From Desulfococcaceae bacterium HSG9 (GTDB lineage: Bacteria > Desulfobacterota > Desulfobacteria > Desulfobacterales > JAUCGF01): a DNA stretch of 60,663 nt. Below are positions 28,204 to 35,740 of this stretch, one piece after another. The notes beneath the pieces are model-generated. The model saw nothing but the letters and a program-made list of their open reading frames with translations, made no database searches and had not been told where the DNA came from. Position numbers and translations under genes: made by a program. The DNA is taken from assembly GCA_030378005.1 (NCBI GenBank), contig JAUCGF010000098.1, positions 1 through 60,663 of the forward strand, given 5' to 3'. Within the stretch, counting starts at the first letter, position 1; the number at the start of each line of letters is the position of its first letter.

Positions 28204-28320
28204 TTCAGCAAGTAGGGTGCGTCAGGCGGCAGCCGTAACGCACCGAATTTTTTTCCTGACAAATCGCTTTTAATATTAACATGGTGCGTTACGCTTCGCT
28301 AACGCACCCTACTTGCTGAA
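28204..28320. repeat. Inverted repeat of the GTAGGGTGCGT type
   Basis: Perfect 19-bp outer arms TTCAGCAAGTAGGGTGCGT (28204-28222) and its complement (28302-28320). A second nested pair pairs GTAACGCACC (28236-28245) with GGTGCGTTAC (28283-28292). This non-coding palindromic repeat type (GGTGCGTTACGCTTCGC) is common in many bacterial genomes. It lies in the otherwise empty 340 bases between attC site B and the glycosyltransferase start; nothing else was seen there. Confidence 0.7.
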
Positions 28321-28438
28321 AAGCGGGCTTTAATTTCCAAAACGTAGGGCAATTAAACATTTTGTGCCACCAACGACCAAACAGACTCCGCCTATCACTA
28401 ATATCTACGATAAATCCCATAATTCCTCCTTTAGTTCA

Positions 28439-28519
28439 GCCTAATAACGCCACAATTTGCGGGCGGCTGTAAGGAGCGAAGCGACGCAGCAGCCGCTCCG
28501 CAAAATTGTTTTGTTAGGT
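28439..28519 (-). other. attC-like recombination site B
   Basis: On the minus strand: ACCTAAC (perfect R'' box) at 28519-28513, then a long imperfect hairpin (AATTTTGCGGAGCGGCTGC paired with CAGCCGCCCGCAAATTG), and GTTATTAGGC at 28448-28439 in the R' position. About 80 bases, normal for attC. It follows the membrane-protein cassette, whose frame ends inside it. Confidence 0.65.
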
Positions 28520-28899
28520 GAATTTGGCACAAAAACGATAATTGCAATAGGCCATAACACCAAAAATAAATTTGAAACAGCAGCATCATAAGATGATTCA
28601 CCGTCAATAGAGGTAAACATTTGCATAATTTCAGGCGCTGATGGATACCATAATCCGCGTGCCATTGCCCCATGCCAAAACCAAAGTAACGAAAACATAT
28701 AGCAAAAAAATGTAGTTAGACCAAACCTATTCCAGAGCGCTACACATTGATGCCTTTGGAGAAAAAAGCTCACAAGGTAAAATGTAACAAAAGAAAGTAC
28801 AAAGATTAAATCCACACTTGAGCTTTGTGATGGTGGAATGCCTGCTATTGCAAAAGAAAATAAAATAGCAATGGTTAGATTCAATACGATTGACTTCAA
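28441..28899 (-). CDS. Small membrane protein (cassette gene)
   Basis: About 152 residues with four hydrophobic segments (TIAILFSFAIAGIPP, LIFVLSFVTFYLVSFFL, TTFFCYMFSLLWFW and LFLVLWPIAIIVFV). I do not recognise a family. The start is uncertain: the frame is open up to 28965, but that part lies inside attC site C, so a TTG at 28899 is proposed. The last 15 or so codons run through attC site B, so the true C-terminus is mosaic. Bracketed by attC sites on both sides, it is a clean cassette. Confidence 0.5.
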   Translation of the reverse strand: MKSIVLNLTIAILFSFAIAGIPPSQSSSVDLIFVLSFVTFYLVSFFLQRHQCVALWNRFGLTTFFCYMFSLLWFWHGAMARGLWYPSAPEIMQMFTSIDGESSYDAAVSNLFLVLWPIAIIVFVPNSPNKTILRSGCCVASLLTAARKLWRY

Positions 28900-28905
28900 T
28901 GATTT

Positions 28906-28958
28906 ACCTAACGGCGAATTCAGCGGCGCGGCTTTTTGCGTCCGCTGGAATGATGGGT
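28906..28958 (-). other. attC-like recombination site C
   Basis: On the minus strand: ACCCATC at 28958-28952 (one mismatch to RYYYAAC), hairpin CCAGCGGACGC / GCGCCGCTG, and GTTAGGT at 28912-28906 (perfect GTTRRRY). 53 bases. It lies directly after the 29011-29673 gene. Confidence 0.65.
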
Positions 28959-29010
28959 TCGCCAACGCATATTATTCATCGATTTTAGTAACCTTCCTCC
29001 ACTAATAAAA

Positions 29011-29673
29011 TCATTGATTCTTACTTAAAAAATCATCAAGCTGTGCAATTATAATCTTGTCCTCTGGCTCTTCTTTCGATGTGTCACATATATCGTATTC
29101 TATGAGAGAATTATTATTTAACGATGACAGCTCATCGCAAAAACCACCAAGTGCTCCTTCTTCATATTCACCTGCCCAGATATGTATAGATTTACTGCGA
29201 AGTTTGGTTATTATTTTTGCTATACCTATCGCCTCTAAGGTTGTGACTTCATCTAATGACTTATGTACTATGCAAACCTCATCTATTGAAATTCCATCTT
29301 TGATTTCATCGGATAGGATCATGAATGCATTTTCTTCAGTTGTTGTTAACTCAAGGCCGAAATATTTCATATTATTTGTTAAAGCCTGGCCAATCTTGTA
29401 TGCCCTATGTTTACTGATACCAAAATAAGTGCCATTGGTTTCATGTACTTGTGTTGCATAAGTTAACCTTTGAAAGCTCAGGTGGACCGCCATTGAAAAT
29501 ATCCGATACTCATTTAGCATAATTGGTTTGGATTTATCTGTGTTTTTAACTTCAGCGATGATACGTTTATCTCTTGATGTCACGTGGCTACCGTCAAAAC
29601 GAATGTAATCAGGATCATGAACGGCCCATCCAGTTTTATAAGGCTCTTTTTTCTTATTTCTCTTCCACCACAT
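29011..29673 (-). CDS. Hypothetical protein (cassette gene)
   Basis: 220 residues. The N-terminus is basic (MWWKRNKKKEPYK), then SRDKRIIAEVKNTDKSKP, a helical middle (RAYKIGQALTNNMKYFGLEL) and an acidic C-terminus (SKEEPEDKIIIAQLDDF). No signal peptide or TM helices. The DPDYIRFDG and RIIAEVKN stretches vaguely recall nuclease-like folds, but no catalytic set can be assigned. It is bracketed by attC sites C and D, so it is a mobile cassette. GGTGATGGTATG is the start context; a ribosome binding site is weak (GAGGTGA). Confidence 0.6.
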   Translation of the reverse strand: MWWKRNKKKEPYKTGWAVHDPDYIRFDGSHVTSRDKRIIAEVKNTDKSKPIMLNEYRIFSMAVHLSFQRLTYATQVHETNGTYFGISKHRAYKIGQALTNNMKYFGLELTTTEENAFMILSDEIKDGISIDEVCIVHKSLDEVTTLEAIGIAKIITKLRSKSIHIWAGEYEEGALGGFCDELSSLNNNSLIEYDICDTSKEEPEDKIIIAQLDDFLSKNQ

Positions 29674-29703
29674 ACCATCACCTCAGAATTTTCGATTTTA
29701 TAT

Positions 29704-29803
29704 TAGGCGAACATTGTAAGCTCACCGGAGCGGCCTGGCGTGATTGTTGCGATTTGCAAGAAACATGTCAGGCCGCTTCCGGTGGAGCGGTGGGTTATTG
29801 GGC
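29704..29803 (-). other. attC-like recombination site D (degenerate)
   Basis: On the minus strand GCCCAATAAC (29803-29794) is followed by a strong imperfect hairpin (CACCGGAAGCGGCCTGACATG paired with CAGGCCGCTCCGGTGAGC; the arms fall at 29778-29787 and 29730-29747 areas) and GTTCGCCTA at the R' side (29712-29704). The boxes fit only loosely, but length (about 100), structure, orientation and position after a cassette gene agree with the other sites. Confidence 0.45.
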
Positions 29804-29942
29804 GCGTTAAATAGTTTAAGTCAACTGGCACGCCTCGTTTCAATCCCTTGCAGGGAATTAAGGTTGTTCTGGAGCTTAGACAGCTTTCAGCCCGATAACC
29901 ATGATTATACTTTTTAAGTCAGTATCAAATACACTATAATTA

Positions 29943-31646
29943 TCAGCAGTTATCCAATACAAACTGAATTATTTGTTCTTTTCTTTCTTGGATAACTTTC
30001 TTATCCCAAACACCATTTTCAGGCACCAATTTCTTAATTGTCCTTTGTTGTTCAAGACGGGTGTATGTTTTAAGTTTCTCTGCAAAGTTTGCATTTCCAA
30101 TTGAACGATTATGTGATTCAGATAGCAGCAAATAGTTGCCGAAACAATTTAGGTATTGATTTTCAAATTCTTCATCATATTCGCCGTAACCGTGCGGTTT
30201 TTCTTCTGGTTCTGTAGTTGGAGCAATATGTTCTAATTCTGGTAATTCCGAGTCAAACAGTTTATCAAAGCGAGTTTTTTGACCCGTTAAATGGTTTTCG
30301 TATTTCCAAAGCAAATGTTTTGCAACTGAAGGATTAATCTTACCTTGAATTGATTTTTCCAATTCTTCGTCATTCCAATAGGCCCACCACCAATCAGTTG
30401 TAGTTTTCAGCGAGTCTATTCTTTCAATTATGGGGTCTATTTCCTTTTGAGTTGCGGTAAATTTTTCAAAAACATCATTAATGCGTGATTCCATATAGGC
30501 TTTAGTACCAATCAGGCGATGGCGTAAAACCAAGTTTTCCAAAGAAGCGCATAGTCTTCCTATCTCATTTGATTTTTCTATACTAAATATATATGCCTTT
30601 ATGATAAATGGGCAAGCTATGGCGATTCCGCCAAGAGTTATTAAAGAATGAATCGAAATATTTTCACGTTCATCATCACCAAAAAAATTACTCAAATGAG
30701 TGAAACTTGCCGATAGAGATTGCGTAAATTTTTCGATAAAGTGAATCGGATCTTTTTTTGATAATTCTCTGTTTATTTTATCTAATGCGTTAGCTTCCCA
30801 GAGGGAATTGAAATACACTCGCAAAGTATAAACCAGTATGTCATCTTCATTGATTCGATATTCTATTGCCGAAATTGATTTGTAAATTATTTCAAACTGC
30901 TCCTTTATTTTTTTAATAAGATCATTCTTTTTTTCTCCTCCATGCAGATGCACGTTGTACATAAATTGAGCTTTAACAATTTCTAAGTTGGAAGGTTTTT
31001 TTCCTCTGTTGTTTTGAAATATAAACATCTGAATTGCTTCGGATGCGTTTTTCACTAGATGAGTTGTGCAGGCTGATTCACTGACAATAGAGAGCATGTC
31101 TGCCAGATATTGTTCGGGTTTGTTTGACAGTTGCTCTGTAAAGTAATCAAAAGCTCTGACAATACGACGCTTTGACTCTGTATCCAGTTCGTTATGATCT
31201 GTTTTTGTTTGTTTGATCACATATTCTATGAATAGTTCGTCGTCGTACTCTACGGTTGAAAAACATATTTCACCGTCCCTAATCACCATATCTTCATAGC
31301 AATGTCTTTCTGATACACTCAAATTTCTGATTGTTTTCAGCCTGTTAACCAGGCCAGATAAAAATATAATGATAGTTGTAAGTCGTTGTTGCCCGTCTAT
31401 TACAGCAAACTCATTATTCTTGGCCTCGAACAGAAAGTGACCGAAATAATATGGGTTACCGGCCTTACTTTTGGGGTTACTGACTTTACTGTTGTAGTAT
31501 TCTTCCAAATCCGATAAAAATACGTCAGTGTTTGTATTTTTGACGTTATTCTCAGAAGGAGTATCCCAAGAATAAGCACGCTGATAGGGTGGTACGACTA
31601 TTTTATTTCCAGCCAAAATCTTTCTTATCGTAGTTGATGCTTCCAA
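29943..31646 (-). CDS. DUF262/DUF1524 (GmrSD-like) protein (cassette gene)
   Basis: 567 residues. The N-terminal DUF262 domain has IVVPPYQRAYSWD and the ParB-like motif VIDGQQRLTT (about residues 82-90). The C-terminal DUF1524 part has ELEHIAP and the HNH-like GNYLLLSESHNRSIGNANF. These match the GmrS/GmrD fusion layout of type IV restriction proteins that cut modified phage DNA, and DUF262/DUF1524 proteins in other anti-phage systems. Being in a cassette between attC sites D and E suggests a portable defence gene. The ATG follows GGGAGGTTGAATAATTGG on the minus strand. Confidence 0.85.
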   Translation of the reverse strand: MEASTTIRKILAGNKIVVPPYQRAYSWDTPSENNVKNTNTDVFLSDLEEYYNSKVSNPKSKAGNPYYFGHFLFEAKNNEFAVIDGQQRLTTIIIFLSGLVNRLKTIRNLSVSERHCYEDMVIRDGEICFSTVEYDDELFIEYVIKQTKTDHNELDTESKRRIVRAFDYFTEQLSNKPEQYLADMLSIVSESACTTHLVKNASEAIQMFIFQNNRGKKPSNLEIVKAQFMYNVHLHGGEKKNDLIKKIKEQFEIIYKSISAIEYRINEDDILVYTLRVYFNSLWEANALDKINRELSKKDPIHFIEKFTQSLSASFTHLSNFFGDDERENISIHSLITLGGIAIACPFIIKAYIFSIEKSNEIGRLCASLENLVLRHRLIGTKAYMESRINDVFEKFTATQKEIDPIIERIDSLKTTTDWWWAYWNDEELEKSIQGKINPSVAKHLLWKYENHLTGQKTRFDKLFDSELPELEHIAPTTEPEEKPHGYGEYDEEFENQYLNCFGNYLLLSESHNRSIGNANFAEKLKTYTRLEQQRTIKKLVPENGVWDKKVIQERKEQIIQFVLDNC

Positions 31647-31681
31647 TTATTCAACCTCCCTTAGATTGTAGTATAACGCTA

Positions 31682-31759
31682 AGCTAACCGGCGCAAAAGG
31701 GTGGAGGGAGCGATAGCGACCGGAACCCTTTTGCGTCCGAGTTCAGCGCCGGGTTCGAT
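31682..31759 (-). other. attC-like recombination site E
   Basis: On the minus strand ATCGAAC (31759-31753) begins the site. CCGGCGC and GCGCCGG form the box stem, GCAAAAGGGT pairs with ACCCTTTTGC, and GTTAGCT ends it (31688-31682). Extrahelical bases (TGAACTCG on one side only) give the asymmetry expected of attC. 78 bases, directly after the radical SAM gene. Confidence 0.65.
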
Positions 31760-31768
31760 GTTCTTTTA

Positions 31769-32767
31769 TTATGATTTTTCATAGTAGCGGGAAGGGCCAC
31801 TCCAAATATCCCAGTTACTTTCCAGGAAAATTGATTTACAGCTATTTACTGACTCACCTCTGCCATCTTCTGTTTTGTTCTCTATATCTCTTGGATTAGC
31901 ACCAACTTCAGCCCAAAATAAATTTGCTCCACTGATTGCTCCAAGTGTACAAGGCTCATGAGTGCAGTTACCTATGACTGAATGCGGCATACCCAATCTG
32001 GTAACAGCTACTATCTGTGCCATACGCATTTCATTGATAAATCCACGTTTTGATATTGAAGTTCCAGGTATTGGTATTCGTCTGGCTGCACCGCTATAAG
32101 AAGGGTTAAAAGATGCTGTAAATTCTATCATTTCTGCTAATTCTTCGTTTGTATGTTCAGGCCCGACAGGTTCAACACAAGTTCCTATCTCAAGTCCTGC
32201 CTCTTTAAAGTTTTTGATACTTTGCTTTCGTTTTTCAACTGAAAGATTAGTGTCTGTTCCTTCACGAAGGCGAACAGCATGATATACTCCGGCAAACCCT
32301 GCATCTTTTAACTTAACCGCATTCTCAAGTTTCTGGTCGCCAACATTAGCAATCAATTTTGTTTCCGAGCTAACATTTTTTCTGATTTCCTTTGAAATTT
32401 CAATGAAATGGTCAAAAGGGAACTTTGCAGTCGTCATTATAAATACAGCATTCGCTCCATCATTTTCAAACTGTTGGGCATATGCAATAGCTTGTTCAGT
32501 TGTCAATTCACTTGATTCATTAAAGATGCCATTAATTTTTGCAAAAGAACAAAACAGACATTTACAAGGACATGGAGCAAGGTTGATAGCGAATTGAGCA
32601 TGTACTTCTGCTTTTCCATCAGATAATTTTTTAGAAAATTGATTTGCCTCAGCCATAACTTTGTAATTTTCATAAGAATCTGGAGGCAAACTTAGCAGAT
32701 AGATTAGTTCCTTATTCGATAATATTTCCCCCATTCGAGATTTTTTTAATATATCTTCAAAATTCAT
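31769..32767 (-). CDS. Biotin synthase-like radical SAM protein (cassette gene)
   Basis: 332 residues. CPCKCLFC at residues 66-73 contains the radical SAM CxxxCxxC set (Cys66, Cys70, Cys73). A TIM-barrel pattern follows (KLIANVGDQKL, GVYHAVRLREGTD, LEIGTCVEPVGPEHTNEE) and a BATS-like C-terminal region. It resembles BioB/HydE-type enzymes, with an extra cysteine (Cys68) in the cluster motif and a late GNCTHEPCTLGAISG. It is not beside biotin genes. It is the first cassette of the island, followed by attC site E and preceded by the hairpin array. Substrate unknown. Confidence 0.78.
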   Translation of the reverse strand: MNFEDILKKSRMGEILSNKELIYLLSLPPDSYENYKVMAEANQFSKKLSDGKAEVHAQFAINLAPCPCKCLFCSFAKINGIFNESSELTTEQAIAYAQQFENDGANAVFIMTTAKFPFDHFIEISKEIRKNVSSETKLIANVGDQKLENAVKLKDAGFAGVYHAVRLREGTDTNLSVEKRKQSIKNFKEAGLEIGTCVEPVGPEHTNEELAEMIEFTASFNPSYSGAARRIPIPGTSISKRGFINEMRMAQIVAVTRLGMPHSVIGNCTHEPCTLGAISGANLFWAEVGANPRDIENKTEDGRGESVNSCKSIFLESNWDIWSGPSRYYEKS

Positions 32768-32811
32768 TAATTGCCTTCCATATTATTATATTTCATGAAC
32801 ATCGAACCATG

Positions 32812-33120
32812 ATTATCAGGTATATTTGCCCTGATAACAACGATAACGGGTGGTTATCAGGCAATATTGCCCTGTCTATTTTATTATCAGGTATAATTGC
32901 CCTGATAACATCAATAATAGGTGCTTTTCGGGCGAATTTTCCTTGATAATTTGATAATAAGGCGGTTTTCAGGCATGTCAGCCCTGATAACAACGATAAC
33001 AGGTGGTTATCAGGCAATATTGCCCTGTCTATTTTATTATCAGGTATAGTTGCCCTGATAACACCGATAATAGGTGCTTTTCGGGCATATCAATCTTGAT
33101 GATATGATTATCAGGTATTG
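32812..33120. repeat. Array of about nine TTATCAGG/CCTGATAA hairpins, period near 40 bp
   Basis: Each unit is TTATCAGG (or TTTTCRGG), an 8-base loop, then CCCTGATAA, followed by a spacer of 11-16 bases often resembling CGATAACAGGTGG. A higher-order direct repeat is present: 32828-32933 and 32981-33086 (106 bp, 4 mismatches, 153 bp apart). The unit length is not a multiple of three, so a repeat protein is unlikely. The array occupies the region upstream of the radical SAM gene and downstream of the ABC permease stop; it could be regulatory, a recombination or binding array, or a transcript barrier. Confidence 0.75.
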
Positions 33121-33258
33121 TCCATCCCTATTCGACATATTTAAAATACTTTTATTTATTTGGCAAATTTTCACTGTTTCAAATCAGAGCATCTGTAAAA
33201 AGCCCTATACCAAATTTATCCTTTTAAGCTGATTAAGCTGAGTTTCATACAATAACCA

Positions 33259-35634
33259 TTAGCGCGCCCGCCAAGCTTGTGTTTTTTGCTTGAAAAAGTG
33301 ACCGACAAGTTCAGCCAGGCTGCGTAAGATTACGTTGGCGAAAACAATCAGCATACACATTGCAGCGGCCGGAGCGGTGTCGCCGGCATCGTCCATATTG
33401 ACTACGGCGACTGCGGCGATGGGGTTATCACTGGTGTAAAGGAAGATCACGGCGGAGACGGTTGCCATGGAACTGACGAAGTAATACACGGCTATCTCCA
33501 GGATTGCGGGGAAACATACCGGCACGGTAACGCGCATGAATGTTTTGTAGAACGGGACGGCCATGGAATCGGAAACTGATTCGAATTCTTTATCAAGCTG
33601 CCGCAGGGCCGTTGTGGCCGTCAGGAAACTGACCGTATAAAAATGGATGATGTTACAGACGATCAGAATGGCCATTGTTCCGTAAAGAAGATTGAACGGA
33701 TTGGAAAACTCGATTCCCGTGAAAGGTATGCTGAGGTTCGGTTTGTTGAAAAAAAAGATATAGGCGATGCCGATAACCAGACCGGGCAAGGCCAGAGGAA
33801 GAATCGAAAGGAAATACGCGACCTGTTTAAGCAATCTTGCGCCCTTTGTTTTCTCGATGAGATAGGCGCTTGTAAAAGTGATGAAAGCACCGATAACAGC
33901 AGTCATGCCCGCCATTTTGATACTGTTCCAAAAAGCCCGATAGCCCCCGCCGCCCACATCATCAAACAGATAGTGTTTAAGAGTCCATATCTGAGGGTAC
34001 CTATCTGGGTGGGTGAAGGAATAAGGCCACATTTTTACCAAGGAAGCCACACCGGCCATGAAAACCATTGTAAGAATAAAGGCGGCAATCAACATGCCTA
34101 TAACGCTGAAAAGTATATCACGCATACGATCGGCTTTGGGTGCAAAAGGTACGGCGCGCGCGGTGACAAGCGCAACGGCACGGCGCTGTATGATTCGATC
34201 CGCGATAAAGGCAAGAACGGTGGGTATAAGCAAAATGATGCTGACCGTGGCTCCCATTCCGAAGTTTTGCTGACCGATTACATGTTTGTAAATATCGACC
34301 GCCAGAATGTTATACTGGCCTCCCACGATTTTGGGTGCGCCGAAGTCAGTGAATGACAGGGTGAATGATACGAAAATCGCACTCAACAAACCGAACTTGA
34401 TGCTTGGAATGGTCACCTTAAAGAATGTCCGGGTCTTGCCGGCACCCAGGCTTTCAGATGCTTCATAAAGGCGGGCATCGGTGTTTGACAGCGCTACCAG
34501 CATAATCATAAATGCCGGTGGGAATGTGAAAACGACTTCCGCGATGACGATTCCTGTAAACCCATAGAGACCGATGTCCCACGCCAACCAGGGATAATAT
34601 CCGAAAAATCCGGTCGTAACGACCCCTTTATGGCCAAACATATAGACCAGCGACAGACCATAGAGCATGGTGGGTGCAAAAAGTGGAATCATCGCCACGA
34701 TACGGCAAAATGTTTTTCCGATCATCAGGGTTCGGTGAATGCCATAAGCATATAAAAATGCGAGGGTGACTGAGATGGTGGTGGTGGCAAGTCCTACGTT
34801 CAAACTGTTCCACACCGATTGGGTCAGCCCTGAGTCTTCCATGTGCCCGGTCAGAAATTCGATTGAACTAATAGCCTGAAAAGCCAGGAGTATCAAAATC
34901 CCGATTGTGAGCATACCATTTTGGTTAAAAGGCATGGTGGGACGTATCAATGTGAAAACGAAGAAAACAATAAGGATGCCGGCCAGGAAAATGCTGCCGA
35001 GCGCCATGAATGTTCGGCTTTGGGTGATTCCTTTGATACCGAAATAGTCAAAAAAGTTCACCATACCGATAAACCGTTCAATCACCATGACATTGTCGCC
35101 AAGGGAAAGCAGTTTGTCATTGACTTTCCAGCGCTGTTCTTTGGTGCGTTCGATTATGATCGGGCTGACATGCAATACGTCTTTGCCGGTGATGTCCGGT
35201 TGGACGACACTGCATACAATCTTTTCGATTCGCTCATCGGCTATCTCCGCATAAACGCCCGGAATCTCTCCCTGACTGCGGCCTTTTCTTTTGCGGGTCT
35301 TAACAGGCTTATTGTTGATGTACAGGGTTTCTTTTTTATCGTCTTCCATTGTGAGAATGACAGCATGGCCGCCGACATTGATCTGTCCCCGAAAGCTGTC
35401 TTCAAGCTTCTCTTGTTCCGTGGGTTCCTCGATCTTTACAACTATCTCAGCGTGAGTGGCTTTATCCACCACATCCAGCAAGGGTAAAACAATACCCACA
35501 ATGAGCCACAAACATGCAAAGGCGATGAGCAAACGGCGCATCCAGTCCTCTGCGCTGGCCCTTTTGGTCACACGCTGGTTGCTGGCAGTTCCCGAATTAA
35601 GCGATAGTCCTTCAATGCTGTCAAACATTTTCAC
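33259..35634 (-). CDS. Fused two-domain ABC transporter permease (Fe3+/2-aminoethylphosphonate type)
   Basis: 791 residues with two permease halves, each with an EAA-like loop (EASESLGAGKTRTFFKVTIP and DSMAVPFYKTFMRVTVP). FbpB/PhnU2-type fused permeases are usually about 550-580 residues. Here TM1 (about 32-52) is followed by a soluble, probably periplasmic domain of about 140 residues (roughly 58-195, with INVGGHAVILTMEDD and KWKVNDKLLSLGDN-like beta patterns), and the permease proper starts after residue 200. It is transcribed with the ATPase (35741) and binding protein (37035) genes in the order binding protein, ATPase, permease. Confidence 0.85.
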   Translation of the reverse strand: MKMFDSIEGLSLNSGTASNQRVTKRASAEDWMRRLLIAFACLWLIVGIVLPLLDVVDKATHAEIVVKIEEPTEQEKLEDSFRGQINVGGHAVILTMEDDKKETLYINNKPVKTRKRKGRSQGEIPGVYAEIADERIEKIVCSVVQPDITGKDVLHVSPIIIERTKEQRWKVNDKLLSLGDNVMVIERFIGMVNFFDYFGIKGITQSRTFMALGSIFLAGILIVFFVFTLIRPTMPFNQNGMLTIGILILLAFQAISSIEFLTGHMEDSGLTQSVWNSLNVGLATTTISVTLAFLYAYGIHRTLMIGKTFCRIVAMIPLFAPTMLYGLSLVYMFGHKGVVTTGFFGYYPWLAWDIGLYGFTGIVIAEVVFTFPPAFMIMLVALSNTDARLYEASESLGAGKTRTFFKVTIPSIKFGLLSAIFVSFTLSFTDFGAPKIVGGQYNILAVDIYKHVIGQQNFGMGATVSIILLIPTVLAFIADRIIQRRAVALVTARAVPFAPKADRMRDILFSVIGMLIAAFILTMVFMAGVASLVKMWPYSFTHPDRYPQIWTLKHYLFDDVGGGGYRAFWNSIKMAGMTAVIGAFITFTSAYLIEKTKGARLLKQVAYFLSILPLALPGLVIGIAYIFFFNKPNLSIPFTGIEFSNPFNLLYGTMAILIVCNIIHFYTVSFLTATTALRQLDKEFESVSDSMAVPFYKTFMRVTVPVCFPAILEIAVYYFVSSMATVSAVIFLYTSDNPIAAVAVVNMDDAGDTAPAAAMCMLIVFANVILRSLAELVGHFFKQKTQAWRAR

Positions 35635-35740
35635 AATGATCCTCTTTTTCGAAGCATATCTGATAGAAAATTATTAAGTGTAACTGTTTGTAATTCAACC
35701 CAGCCTACAAATGTCCAAAATCCAAATTCAACATTCCGAA

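Noticed and set aside
28059-28262. Minus-strand frame upstream of the glycosyltransferase
   Set aside because: It largely consists of translated GTAGGGTGCGT-type repeat sequence and overlaps the true start of the glycosyltransferase.
29837-29863. CRISPR-like repeat word GTTTCAATCCCTTGCAGGGA
   Set aside because: It resembles some CRISPR repeats and has an internal palindrome, but there is only one copy, with no second repeat, spacer or cas gene nearby.
32812-33120. The hairpin array as a CRISPR array
   Set aside because: Arms, loops and spacers are all partly conserved and units are palindromic; spacers are only 11-16 bases. This is a tandem palindromic repeat, not CRISPR.
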